In this document: piece after piece, positions 8,554 to 17,301 of the stretch
Numbering within the stretch: position 1 is the first letter of the stretch
Layout of the letters: every line of letters begins with the position of its first letter
Source: an uncultured Lachnospiraceae bacterium
Lineage (GTDB): Bacteria; Bacillota_A; Clostridia; Lachnospirales; Lachnospiraceae
Length of the DNA stretch: 64,000 nucleotides
Assembly: GCA_910577835.1 (NCBI GenBank)
Contig: CAJTOU010000015.1
Location: forward strand, 1 to 64,000
Direction: 5' to 3'
Notes under the pieces: generated by a model
What the model saw: only the letters and a program-made list of their open reading frames with translations
Told to the model about the DNA's origin: nothing
Database searches by the model: none
Made by a program: the position numbers and the translations under genes

Positions 8554-9366
8554 ATGTATAATAAGTTAATGAACTGTTTAGGAAGTGTAAAGGAAAAAAT
8601 TAATTTTAAACCGGAGGTAGCTCTGATTTTAGGTTCAGGTTTAGGTGACTATGCAGATGAAATTAAAATAGAACAGACTATTGAATATACAGAAATTAAA
8701 GACTTTCCAGTATCAACAGTAAAAGGGCACAAGGGCCGTTTTGTATTTGGATATATAGAAAAAACTCCGGTAGTGATTATGCAGGGACGTGTACATTATT
8801 ATGAGGGCTATCAGATGTCGGATGTTGTTCTTCCAACCCGTCTAATGGGAATGCTTGGAGCACAGAAAATTCTTTTGACCAATGCTGCCGGTGGAGTAAA
8901 TCCATCCTATCATCCCGGTGACTTTATGATGATTACAGACCATATTACCACAGGTGTTCCAAGTCCGCTTATTGGACCGAATCTTGATGAGCTGGGAACA
9001 AGATTTCCAGATATGAGTGAGGTTTATAGTAAACGCTTGCAGAATGTTATTAAAAACTGTGCCAAAGACTGTGGAATTGAGATTCAGGAAGGTGTTTATG
9101 TACAATTTACAGGTCCTAACTATGAAACACCGGCAGAAGTCCGACTTGCCCGAAGCTGGGGCGGAGATGCAGTAGGCATGAGTACTGCATGCGAGGCAAT
9201 GGCAGCGCGTCATATGGGACTTGAAGTTTGCGGAATTTCCTGTATTACCAATATGGCAGCAGGAATATCAAAAGCAGAGCTTAATCATAAAGAGGTTCAG
9301 GAGACAGCCGACCGTGTGGCAAAATCATTTAAGGAACTGGTTACAAAAATTATTGTAGCTATATAA
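8554..9366 (+). CDS. punA: Purine nucleoside phosphorylase
   Basis: 270 residues, the size of the trimeric PNP-II class that splits guanosine, inosine and their deoxy forms into base and (deoxy)ribose-1-phosphate. Phosphate-site motifs LILGSGLGDYAD, GHKGRFVFG and MQGRVHYYEGY are present, as are LLTNAAGGVN, the base-site segment FTGPNYETPAEVRLAR and GMSTACEAMAARHMGLEV. AAAGGAGA precedes the ATG. It is the first gene of a rightward operon. The products feed directly into the guanine deaminase (next gene) and the phosphopentomutase further on. Confidence 0.95.
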   Translation: MYNKLMNCLGSVKEKINFKPEVALILGSGLGDYADEIKIEQTIEYTEIKDFPVSTVKGHKGRFVFGYIEKTPVVIMQGRVHYYEGYQMSDVVLPTRLMGMLGAQKILLTNAAGGVNPSYHPGDFMMITDHITTGVPSPLIGPNLDELGTRFPDMSEVYSKRLQNVIKNCAKDCGIEIQEGVYVQFTGPNYETPAEVRLARSWGGDAVGMSTACEAMAARHMGLEVCGISCITNMAAGISKAELNHKEVQETADRVAKSFKELVTKIIVAI

Positions 9367-9506
9367 TCAGGAACTATATGATACCTCACTTACAGAGTGG
9401 CTATTTGTGGACAAAGTGCAGGAAGATTTTCACAAGTATATGATAACAGGCATTTTGTTCCTAAACAGAATCCATTTAATTGAAAAATGAAAGGAAATAG
9501 ACTATA

Positions 9507-10787
9507 ATGAAAAACTATGTAATTAAAGGAAATATTTGTTATAGTAAAACAAGTAATGAACTCTGCATTGTTGAGAACGGCTATGCTGTTTGTGAAAATG
9601 GGATTTGTGCAGGTGTATACAAAAAACTGCCCGAATGTTATGAAACTTTTCCAAATTATGATTATACAGATAGAATCATTATTCCGGGGCTAGTAGATTT
9701 GCATGTACATGCGCCTCAATATTCATTTCGGGGTTTGGGAATGGATTTGGAGCTGATTGAATGGCTGAATACACATACTTTTGTGGAAGAAGCGAAATAT
9801 TCCAATATAGAATATGCAGACAGGTCATATGATATTTTTACAGAGGACCTTTTCAACAGTGCAACCACTAGAGCATGTATTTTTGGAACTGTTCATGTAC
9901 AGGCAACACACCTGTTAATGAAAAAGATTGAAAATTCAGGTATAAAGGCGTATATTGGAAAAGTAAACATGGATAGAAACAGTCCGAAATCTCTTTGTGA
10001 AAAAAATGTTGAACAGGCATTTTATGATACAGAAAAGTGGATTATGGAAAGTCAAGAGTTTAAAAGTGTAAAACCAATTCTGACTCCAAGATTTATTCCT
10101 ACATGTTCTGATGAATTAATGGAAAAATTGTCTATATTACAGAAAAGATATGATTTACCGATGCAATCCCATTTGTCGGAAAATCTGGGAGAAATTCAGT
10201 GGGTAAAAGAACTTTGTCCAAATACCTCTTTTTATGGAGAAGCATATAATAAATATCATATGTTTGGAAATGAATGTCCCACAATAATGGCGCATTGTAT
10301 TCACAGCGGGGAAGATGAAATAAATCTGATAAAAAAACAAAATGTATTTGTTGCGCATTGTCCGGAGTCCAACACAAACCTTTCGTCAGGCATTGCCCCG
10401 ATAAGAACTTATCTTGACCATGGTATAAAGGTTGGTCTTGGAAGCGATATAGCGGCAGGTTCCTCCTTATCTATTTTTAAAGCAATGACTATGGCAATTC
10501 AGTGTTCTAAGCTTCGTTGGAGATTAGTAGATAAGTCACTGACAGCACTTAATATCTCGGAAGTATTTTATCTGGCGACAAAAGGAGGAGGAGAATTTTT
10601 TGGAAAGGTTGGCAGTTTTGAAAAGGGATATGAGTTTGATGCAGTAGTAATAGATGATATTTCCATAAAATGTCCACAGACTTTAAGTGTCAGAGAGCGT
10701 CTGGAACGACTTATTTATCTTGCAGAGGATAAAAATATTATTGCTAAATTTGTAAATGGGAGAAATCTTTTTGAAAAAGTAAAATAA
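9507..10787 (+). CDS. guaD: Guanine deaminase
   Basis: 426-residue zinc amidohydrolase that converts guanine to xanthine and ammonia. The N-terminal motif GLVDLHVHAPQY carries the first metal histidines and is followed by the guanine-deaminase pattern LIEWLNTHTFVEEAKYSN. Later metal ligands are seen in MQSHLSENLGE, IMAHCIHSGEDE and VGLGSDIAAGSS. It follows punA after a 140-base gap that holds no supported gene. Its substrate is the base released by the phosphorylase, so nitrogen recovery from guanosine is the likely role. No xanthine dehydrogenase is in the window, so the fate of xanthine is not shown. Confidence 0.9.
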   Translation: MKNYVIKGNICYSKTSNELCIVENGYAVCENGICAGVYKKLPECYETFPNYDYTDRIIIPGLVDLHVHAPQYSFRGLGMDLELIEWLNTHTFVEEAKYSNIEYADRSYDIFTEDLFNSATTRACIFGTVHVQATHLLMKKIENSGIKAYIGKVNMDRNSPKSLCEKNVEQAFYDTEKWIMESQEFKSVKPILTPRFIPTCSDELMEKLSILQKRYDLPMQSHLSENLGEIQWVKELCPNTSFYGEAYNKYHMFGNECPTIMAHCIHSGEDEINLIKKQNVFVAHCPESNTNLSSGIAPIRTYLDHGIKVGLGSDIAAGSSLSIFKAMTMAIQCSKLRWRLVDKSLTALNISEVFYLATKGGGEFFGKVGSFEKGYEFDAVVIDDISIKCPQTLSVRERLERLIYLAEDKNIIAKFVNGRNLFEKVK

Positions 10788-10845
10788 ACAAAGTAACTGT
10801 TCATTTTAAAGATGTTGATAAAAACGAAAGATGGAGGGAATAAAG

Positions 10846-11562
10846 ATGGAATCAAAAAAACAATTATTAGAGGCAGTAAGTAAATCTGAATCTGACAGAC
10901 GTGAATATTTAAATGCATTATTTAAATATGTACCAGATGCAATCGTAAAAACGATATCCTGTAAAAAAATTAAAAAAGGTGAATACATTATTCATGAAGG
11001 AACACCTTGTGATATGGTATATATTATTCTTTCAGGAACTATTGTAGGAATGGATTATCAAAAGCAGGGACGCGCCTATTATTTTATGGATTTTGCTCAA
11101 ATGCACATAGTGGGAGACTTTGAAGTATTTGGAGATATCCCTGAATATTGTATATCCATCTGCGCAGCAGAAGAGTGTGAAATACTGATGCTTTCCGCAA
11201 AATATTATTCCCAATGGGTACAGCATGACGAAAATGCGTTGCTTTTAAGGATAAAGAATATTATGGCCATGCTGACTTTTGAAAAAAAGAATGAACGTGA
11301 ATATATGTTTATGAATTGTAAGGAAAGATTAATAAAATACCTGATAAAATCCTATGAAAACAAAAAGCACAAGAATACCGGTATATATAAAATTGAGAAA
11401 ACGCAACTGGAATTGTCTGACAGAATCGGGTTTAATATTAGAAGTGTTCAGAGGAATATTGCAGCTTTGGAAAAAGAAAAACTTATTTGTATAGAAAATG
11501 GAAAAATTACGATTTCAAAAGAACAATTTTTGCGGTTAAAGCAATATGAAGAAAATAAATAG
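10846..11562 (+). CDS. Crp/Fnr-family transcriptional regulator
   Basis: 238 residues from the ATG at 10846, chosen because GGAGGG lies just upstream; an earlier in-frame ATG at 10831 overlaps that site. The N-terminal cyclic-nucleotide-like beta roll spans about 25-130 (KKGEYIIHEGTPCDMVYIILSGTIVG, HIVGDFEVFGD). The C-terminal winged helix spans about 165-235 (TQLELSDRIGFNIRSVQRNIAALEKEKLI). The four-cysteine iron-sulphur set of Fnr is not evident. It sits inside the nucleoside operon and is probably its pathway-specific regulator, perhaps through the palindrome before punA. The ligand is unknown. Confidence 0.88.
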   Translation: MESKKQLLEAVSKSESDRREYLNALFKYVPDAIVKTISCKKIKKGEYIIHEGTPCDMVYIILSGTIVGMDYQKQGRAYYFMDFAQMHIVGDFEVFGDIPEYCISICAAEECEILMLSAKYYSQWVQHDENALLLRIKNIMAMLTFEKKNEREYMFMNCKERLIKYLIKSYENKKHKNTGIYKIEKTQLELSDRIGFNIRSVQRNIAALEKEKLICIENGKITISKEQFLRLKQYEENK

Positions 11563-11583
11563 ATACAAGGGAGATGTTAAAGA

Positions 11584-12774
11584 ATGAAAAAGTATAAACG
11601 TATATTTATGATTGTTCTGGATTCACTTGGCGCAGGCGCTATGTTAGATGCAGCGGATTATGGAGATGAGGGAACTGATACGCTTGGTCATATTTCGCAG
11701 GCTGTGGACGAGCTTCATATTCCTAATCTTCAAAAACTGGGTATAGCAAATCTTCATTTATTAAAACAGGTAAAACCAGTCGAAAAACCTCTTGCATATT
11801 ATGCATATTTAAATGAGGCAAGTACCGGAAAGGATACCATGACCGGACACTGGGAAATGATGGGACTGCATATTACAAAGCCTTTTAAAACCTTTACAGA
11901 AACAGGATTTCCAAAGGAGCTTTTAGATGAACTATCCAAGAGAACAGGGCGAACGATTATAGGAAATAAAAGTGCCAGCGGAACGGAAATTTTAGACGAA
12001 CTGGCAGAGGAAGAGATTGCGACTGGACATATGATTGTATATACATCTGCCGATTCTGTTCTTCAAATCTGTGGAAATGAAGAAACCTTTGGATTACAGG
12101 AACTATATCGCTGCTGTGAAATTGCACGTGAAATTACAATGAGAGATGAATGGAAAGTCGGGCGTGTCATAGCAAGACCTTATGTGGGAAAGAAAAAGGG
12201 TGAATTTAAAAGAACCAGTAATCGTCATGATTATGCATTAAAACCATATGGAAAGACAGTGCTGAACGTATTGAAGGATGTGGGTTTTGATGTGATTTCT
12301 GTTGGAAAAATCTTTGATATTTTTGATGGTGAAGGTCTGACAGAATCAAACAAATCCAAAAGTTCCGTACATGGAATGGAACAGACAATTGAAATTGCAA
12401 ACAGAAATTTTGAAGGACTCTGTTTTGTAAATCTGGTGGATTTTGATGCTTTATGGGGACACCGTCGCGATGTAAAGGGTTATGCACAGGAGCTGGAGAG
12501 GTTTGATATAAAACTGGGAGAATTGTTAAAATTGATAAAAGAGGAGGACTTATTGATTTTGACAGCAGACCATGGAAATGACCCGACACATACAGGAACA
12601 GACCATACAAGAGAAAAGGTTCCTTTTCTTGCATACTCTCCGGCTATGAAGGGCTGTGGAAAGTTGGAGGATGCGCAGAGCTTTGCAGTAATTGGCGCAA
12701 CAATTGCTGAAAATTTTGGAGTTGAAATGCCAAAGGGCAGTATAGGAAAATCGATTCTTGAAAAATTGCATTAA
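11584..12774 (+). CDS. deoB: Phosphopentomutase
   Basis: 396 residues of the alkaline-phosphatase-like metalloenzyme family. It moves phosphate from C1 to C5 of ribose or deoxyribose. Metal and phosphate motifs are clear: MIVLDSLGAGAMLDAADYGD, STGKDTMTGHWEMMG with the reactive Thr, HDYALKPYG, and the C-terminal LTADHGNDPTHTGTDHTRE. It takes the sugar-1-phosphates made by punA and passes deoxyribose-5-phosphate to deoC at the end of the operon. GGGAGATG precedes the start 20 bases after the regulator. Confidence 0.95.
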   Translation: MKKYKRIFMIVLDSLGAGAMLDAADYGDEGTDTLGHISQAVDELHIPNLQKLGIANLHLLKQVKPVEKPLAYYAYLNEASTGKDTMTGHWEMMGLHITKPFKTFTETGFPKELLDELSKRTGRTIIGNKSASGTEILDELAEEEIATGHMIVYTSADSVLQICGNEETFGLQELYRCCEIAREITMRDEWKVGRVIARPYVGKKKGEFKRTSNRHDYALKPYGKTVLNVLKDVGFDVISVGKIFDIFDGEGLTESNKSKSSVHGMEQTIEIANRNFEGLCFVNLVDFDALWGHRRDVKGYAQELERFDIKLGELLKLIKEEDLLILTADHGNDPTHTGTDHTREKVPFLAYSPAMKGCGKLEDAQSFAVIGATIAENFGVEMPKGSIGKSILEKLH

Positions 12775-12807
12775 CTTGAAACACAAAGGAAAAAAGGAGG
12801 TAGGAAA

Positions 12808-14001
12808 ATGAAATTTGTATTGAATTTATTTGGGATAGCCGTAATTTTAGCGATTTGCTGGCTGATTTCATGGGACCGTAAAAATATAAAATGGAAGATT
12901 GTTTTAAAAGCGCTTATAGCAGAAGTGATTATTGCTTTCCTTATAGTTAAAATTCCAGCGGGACAAAAGGTAATTACAGTTCTGTCTAATGGACTGACAG
13001 CGGTAATTAATTGTGGAAATGAGGGGTTGTCTTTTGTATTTGGAGACCTTTTTAAAGGGGAACTCAGTATTTTTATTATTCAAAGTTTAGGCAATATTAT
13101 TTTTGTCTCTGCATTGGTAGGTGCTTTGTATTATTTGGGAGTAATAGGGTTTATTGTAAAATGGATTGGCAAGGCGGTAGGAAAACTGATGGGAACAACA
13201 GAAGTAGAGAGCTTTGTAGCTGTTGCAAATATGTTTTTAGGCCATACGGACAGTCCTATTCTGGTGAGTAAATATCTTAAGGATTTAACAGACAGTGAAA
13301 TTTTTGTGATTCTGGTTTCCGGAATGGGAAGTATGTCCGCATCTATTTTAGGAGGATATCATGCTTTAGGAATTCCCATGGAATATCTGTTGATTGCAAG
13401 CGCCATGGTTCCAATTGGAAGTATTATGATTTCAAAGATGATATCACCTCAGACAGAAGAGGTAAAGTCTATTACAGATGTTAAGATGGATAATAAGGGA
13501 AATAATTCAAATGTAATTGATGCACTTTCAGAAGGCGCGTCAACAGGTATGCAAATGGTAATTTCCATTGGCGCTTCTATCGTCGGTTTTGTTGGAATCG
13601 TTGCACTTATCAATCTTTTTCTGGGATTTTTTCACATTACCTTATCAGATATTTTTTCCTATATATTTGCGCCGTTTGGATTTCTTTTAGGATTGGATAC
13701 AAAAGATATCCTGATGGAGGGTTCTCTTCTGGGAAATAAATTAATTTTAAATGAATTTGTTGCATTTCAGGATTTAGGAGCTAATCTTTCTAATCTGGAT
13801 GCAAGAACAGGAATGATTTGCGCAATTTCTCTTTGCGGTTTTGCAAACCTTTCCAGTATGGGTATGTGTATTGGAGGGATTGGAGTACTTTGTCCGGAAA
13901 AGAGAGGTACAATTTCCCGCCTTGTATTTAAGTCTATGATTTCAGGAGTATTTGTAAGTATTATGAGTGCATTAATTGTAAGCATTGTTACTCTTTTTTA
14001 A
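12808..14001 (+). CDS. Concentrative nucleoside transporter (CNT/NupC family)
   Basis: 397 residues with about nine to ten hydrophobic segments. The CNT layout is visible: an N-terminal helix pair, a gate domain (ISALVGALYYLGVIGFIV-like segment at 95-115), the GHTDSPILVSKYLKDLT substrate region, a SGMGSMSASILGGYHALGIP re-entrant hairpin, and the C-terminal KLILNEFVAFQDL and ISLCGFANLSSMGMCIGGIG motifs. It imports nucleosides with protons or sodium across the cytoplasmic membrane. It lies between deoB and deoC, so the operon supplies its own uptake system. A strong AAGGAGG site precedes the start. Confidence 0.9.
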   Translation: MKFVLNLFGIAVILAICWLISWDRKNIKWKIVLKALIAEVIIAFLIVKIPAGQKVITVLSNGLTAVINCGNEGLSFVFGDLFKGELSIFIIQSLGNIIFVSALVGALYYLGVIGFIVKWIGKAVGKLMGTTEVESFVAVANMFLGHTDSPILVSKYLKDLTDSEIFVILVSGMGSMSASILGGYHALGIPMEYLLIASAMVPIGSIMISKMISPQTEEVKSITDVKMDNKGNNSNVIDALSEGASTGMQMVISIGASIVGFVGIVALINLFLGFFHITLSDIFSYIFAPFGFLLGLDTKDILMEGSLLGNKLILNEFVAFQDLGANLSNLDARTGMICAISLCGFANLSSMGMCIGGIGVLCPEKRGTISRLVFKSMISGVFVSIMSALIVSIVTLF

Positions 14002-14076
14002 GAAAGAGAAAATATAAAATCAGCATAAATATAGAAAAGCAGTAAAAAATTTATTGTGGAAAGGATAAGAATTATT

Positions 14077-14745
14077 ATGGAAAAGAAAGATGTTTTGAAA
14101 ATTGTAGACCATACGCTGCTTGCTCAGACAGCAACATGGGAGGATATTTGTGAAATTTTAGATGATGCAATGAAATATGAGGCCGCTTCAGCCTGTATTC
14201 CGGCAGCCTATGTAAAACAGGCAGCAGAATATGTGAAAGGCAAATTGCCAATCTGTACAGTAATCGGGTTTCCAAATGGATATCATACAACAGCCGTAAA
14301 GGTTTTTGAAACGGAGGATGCCATTTCAAATGGTGCACAGGAAATTGATATGGTAATTAATATTGGATATCTCAAGGACAAGAGATATCAGGAGGTGGAA
14401 GAAGAAATCTGTCAGGTTCATAAAGCATGTAAAGGTAAAATCTTAAAAGTGATTATCGAAACATGTCTGCTCACAGAAGAAGAGAAAATTAAAATGTGTG
14501 AAATTGTCACAAATGCAGGAGCAGAATATATTAAAACATCGACAGGATTTTCAACTTCAGGAGCAACTTTTGAGGATGTTAAGCTTATGAAAGACCATGT
14601 TGGAAAAAATGTAAAGGTAAAAGCCGCGGGAGGAATTTCTTCCTTTGAAGATGCAGAAGAATTTATGCGTCTTGGCACAGACAGACTTGGTACAAGCAGA
14701 TTAGTTAAAATTATAAAAAATACAGACTGTGGTACAGGATATTAA
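14077..14745 (+). CDS. deoC: Deoxyribose-phosphate aldolase
   Basis: 222 residues from the ATG at 14077, the usual length. A GTG at 14056 is in frame but gives an atypical extension. This TIM-barrel class I aldolase splits 2-deoxyribose-5-phosphate into glyceraldehyde-3-phosphate and acetaldehyde. The Schiff-base lysine is in EYIKTSTGF and the second active-site lysine in VKVKAAGGI. The start IVDHTLLAQTATWEDI and CTVIGFPNGYHTTAVK also match. It closes the nucleoside operon and is followed at once by a terminator. Confidence 0.95.
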   Translation: MEKKDVLKIVDHTLLAQTATWEDICEILDDAMKYEAASACIPAAYVKQAAEYVKGKLPICTVIGFPNGYHTTAVKVFETEDAISNGAQEIDMVINIGYLKDKRYQEVEEEICQVHKACKGKILKVIIETCLLTEEEKIKMCEIVTNAGAEYIKTSTGFSTSGATFEDVKLMKDHVGKNVKVKAAGGISSFEDAEEFMRLGTDRLGTSRLVKIIKNTDCGTGY

Positions 14746-14754
14746 TTTTTAGAT

Positions 14755-14782
14755 AAAAGGAGCTGTAAAACAGCTCCTTTTT
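14755..14782 (+). terminator. Rho-independent terminator of the nucleoside operon
   Basis: AAAAGGAGCTG at 14755-14765 pairs with CAGCTCCTTTT at 14771-14781 around a TAAAA loop and ends in a run of T. It lies 10 bases after the deoC stop, so it ends the punA-deoC transcript. The next gene has its own start signals. Confidence 0.9.
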
Positions 14783-14806
14783 CACAAAAGAAAGGAGGAA
14801 TTTGTT

Positions 14807-15418
14807 ATGAACATGTCAATAATAATTGAACTGACAGGTTATCTGGGTTCTTTACTTGTAGTAGTTTCAATGCTGATGTCATCTATTGTAAAATTAAGAA
14901 TTATTAATACGGCAGGCTGTTGTATTTCGGCTGTCTATGCACTGGTTATTCATTCATATCCTCTGGCATTTATGAATCTGTGTTTAATAATGATTAATGT
15001 TTATAATTTGGCAAAGCTGTTAAAAACAGAGCAGCATTATAATCTGGTTTGCGTAAAAACAGATGATTCACTTTTAAATTATTTTTTAAGCTTTTATAAA
15101 AATGATATTCAAAATTTTTTTACAGAAGTAAATATGGATAATATTTTAGTTGAGACTGCATATATTGTGTGTTGTGATACGGCTCTGGCAGGAGTTTTGC
15201 TTGGTAAAAAGAAAGAGGATGGCAGTTTTGATATTTTGATTGATTATACAACACCGCCGTATCGTGACTGCTCAGTAGGAAAGTTTTTATATTCAAAATT
15301 ATCAGAAAATAAGATTCGTAAGCTGACCTATTTTGGAAGGTCGGAAAGGCATAAACCATATCTTCAAAAAATGGGATTTATAGATGAAAATGGGGCATAT
15401 GTAAAACATCTGATATAG
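14807..15418 (+). CDS. YgjV-like membrane protein fused to a GNAT-like domain
   Basis: 203 residues. The first 75 form three hydrophobic segments (IIIELTGYLGSLLVVVSMLMSS, IINTAGCCISAVYALVIHSY, FMNLCLIMINVYNLAKLL) typical of YgjV-family inner membrane proteins. Residues 110-200 look like an acetyltransferase core: ILVETAYIVCCDTALAGVLLG, a YTTPPYRDCSVGKFLYSKL acetyl-CoA-like stretch and HKPYLQKMGFIDE. The fold call rests on pattern only. It lies after the nucleoside terminator with its own AAAGGAGG, so it is not part of that pathway. Substrate unknown. Confidence 0.7.
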   Translation: MNMSIIIELTGYLGSLLVVVSMLMSSIVKLRIINTAGCCISAVYALVIHSYPLAFMNLCLIMINVYNLAKLLKTEQHYNLVCVKTDDSLLNYFLSFYKNDIQNFFTEVNMDNILVETAYIVCCDTALAGVLLGKKKEDGSFDILIDYTTPPYRDCSVGKFLYSKLSENKIRKLTYFGRSERHKPYLQKMGFIDENGAYVKHLI

Positions 15419-15585
15419 GTATAAAAAGTATAAAAGGCAAAGCATATGTCCGGACTGATTTTTTGATAAAGGCGGTCAGCTAAAAACCGGCCGCTATTAT
15501 CAGAAAAACTATTATACTAAAAATAATTTTTCAAAAACTGTTATTATACAAAAATTATTGTATACTTATAGATAAAGCAGTAGTT

Positions 15586-16116
15586 CTATTTTTCTATTGA
15601 AAAAAATGCAATAATATCTTCTATACTGACAGGCCTCATATAATTCGCATCTACTCCCACGTCAAATCTTTTCAAGTTTTTTTCGAGATTTTCAAAATTA
15701 TAATTTTCATGATTATGCTGATGTCCATGAAGATGAATTGTACCTCTGAAATACCCGTTCCATTCTTCTATCGGATAGTGAAATAAAATAAACTTGTTAT
15801 TTTCGTAAGACAATTCGTAGTAATCCTTTATCCATTCAAACAAACTGTTGTTAAAATTCTCATTTTTTACAAACCGGTCATGATTTCCCTTTATCAGATA
15901 TTTATGCCCTTTTAACTGGGAGAGAGCTTCTTCTGCAAGTTCAGGTCCTTTCATGGTGACATCTCCAAGAATATAAATTTCATCCTGTGCAGATACGGTT
16001 CTGTTCCAGTTTTCAATCAGAGCTTGATTCATCTTTTCCATATTTGAAAACGGGCGGTTAGTATGGGAAATAATTTTTTCATGGTAAAAATGCAAATCCG
16101 ATGTAAAATATATCAT
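15586..16116 (-). CDS. Calcineurin-like metallophosphoesterase
   Basis: 176 residues with the binuclear metal motifs in order: FTSDLHFYHEKII (D-x-H), YILGDVTMKG (GD), LIKGNHDRF (GNHD), FILFHYP and IHLHGHQHN (GHxH). Small cytosolic enzymes of this type hydrolyse phosphomonoesters or diesters. The real substrate is not known. The gene stands alone on the minus strand with its own sigma-A promoter. Confidence 0.88.
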   Translation of the reverse strand: MIYFTSDLHFYHEKIISHTNRPFSNMEKMNQALIENWNRTVSAQDEIYILGDVTMKGPELAEEALSQLKGHKYLIKGNHDRFVKNENFNNSLFEWIKDYYELSYENNKFILFHYPIEEWNGYFRGTIHLHGHQHNHENYNFENLEKNLKRFDVGVDANYMRPVSIEDIIAFFSIEK

Positions 16117-16150
16117 AATATTATCATTTCCTTTCTTTCATTTTACAATT

Positions 16151-16179
16151 AGTATACACATATTTTATATGGGTGTAAA
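16151..16179 (-). promoter_or_regulatory. Sigma-A promoter of the phosphoesterase
   Basis: Read on the minus strand, TTTACA (16174-16179), a 17-base spacer and TATACT (16151-16156). It directs transcription into the phosphoesterase gene. A 13-base piece around it (TGTAAAGTATATT) recurs near 17691. Confidence 0.7.
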
Positions 16180-16566
16180 GTATATTGTAGGAAAAGACAG
16201 GATACTTCTGAAATAAAATAAACGCATAAAGAAATAATGTGTAAATATTAAGTTGCTGTATACAATTATTTTGCATTAAAATTTGCTCGTTTGGTTATAT
16301 AAAATTTTAAGAGCAATTATAAAACATATTTTTTAAAGATTATTTATAATTTGTTTTTCTATAATTTTAATAAAATTATAAAAATAAGTTTATTGACAGT
16401 TATTTAAAAAAGATTTATAATAAATAAAAGTAATTTATTGTTTTAGTGTATCAAAACCATATTCTTTATAAAAAATATAAACTATATAAAGTGTAGAAAG
16501 AAATAATAGTGCTAATTATCTACAAAATTAGTTTGGATATTAATAAATGTTAAAATTAGTTATGTA
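16180..16566. other. AT-rich gap with no visible gene
   Basis: About 390 bases of strongly AT-biased sequence between the phosphoesterase promoter and a peptidase remnant. I see no open frame with a start signal and no clear hairpin. It may hold degraded remains of the 5' part of the peptidase gene that follows. Confidence 0.4.
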
Positions 16567-16569
16567 TAA

Positions 16570-16770
16570 GGAAGAAGACAGGCATCTGGAGAAGTAGAAA
16601 GACATTCAATAACCGGATATGGATATAGCTGTTTTTTAAATGATACTTCCACAGGGATGAGGGCAATCTATGCATGGGATTCAAATGGTTCTCATATATC
16701 TTTTTTAGATACCATGACAGTAATAAATCTTGGTGGATATTCCTATAAGTGGTTTGGAAGTGTTTATTGA
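16570..16770 (+). pseudogene. C-terminal remnant of a papain-like (C39/C10-type) peptidase
   Basis: A 66-codon frame, opening just after a stop at 16567, reads ASGEVERHSITGYGYSCF, then AIYAWDSNGSHISFLD and ends INLGGYSYKWFGSVY. The H-S-I-T-G-Y-G-Y block and the later W-D-S-N match the catalytic His and Asn/Asp region at the end of papain-like cysteine peptidases (C39 or C10 type). The Cys-bearing N-terminal half is missing and no start signal is present. It is a gene stump. Confidence 0.6.
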
Positions 16771-16821
16771 TTGCTTTATTATATATAGAAGTATTTATTG
16801 TTGAATAGAGGGGTGTGGCGA

Positions 16822-17301
16822 ATGGATATTAAAAAAGTCTTATATATTGTAATTATTTTGGCTATAATATTTCTTAATGCATGTAAAAAGGAGTCGAATA
16901 AAACAGAGCAGGATTCAATATCTTCAGAAACAACTGTTCCAAGCATAACTTATATGGTAGAATCAAAAAATGATATTTTTACAAATAAGTTTTTTGAAAA
17001 TGTATGCATGATACGTACTCCTCCTTACCTTGGACAATATGAAATAACGAAGTATGAAGAAATTCTGGAAGTCTGTCAGATGTTTGCCTCTTTGGAAATT
17101 ATTGCCCAAAGAGAACAAAGTACGGATGATTTTGAGCTGCCTTTGGGTATGGCTCATCTCACTTTCTGTTATATAGATGGTACAGAATATACGATAGGAT
17201 TTGGCACAGAGCTATATTATGGCGATAATAATATTTATACAACAAAAGAGGGGCAGTTTAAAAAAATACATAACAGGTTAAGAGAAATATGTTTAAAATA
17301 A
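16822..17301 (+). CDS. Predicted lipoprotein of unknown function
   Basis: 159 residues from the ATG at 16822, which follows GAGGGG. The signal peptide MDIKKVLYIVIILAIIFLNAC ends in a lipobox (LNAC), so the mature protein starts at Cys and is held at the outer face of the membrane. The mature part is S/T/E-rich at first, followed by a small mixed domain (YEEILEVCQMFASLEII, HLTFCYIDGTEYTIGFGTELYY). I do not recognise the domain. The last 17 codons recur as a stump at 5310-5358, so a second copy of this gene once existed. Confidence 0.75.
   Translation: MDIKKVLYIVIILAIIFLNACKKESNKTEQDSISSETTVPSITYMVESKNDIFTNKFFENVCMIRTPPYLGQYEITKYEEILEVCQMFASLEIIAQREQSTDDFELPLGMAHLTFCYIDGTEYTIGFGTELYYGDNNIYTTKEGQFKKIHNRLREICLK

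Noticed and set aside
9367..9506. Small coding remnant between punA and guaD
   Set aside because: A frame reading LFVDKVQEDFHKYMITG exists but has no start signal and no known family.
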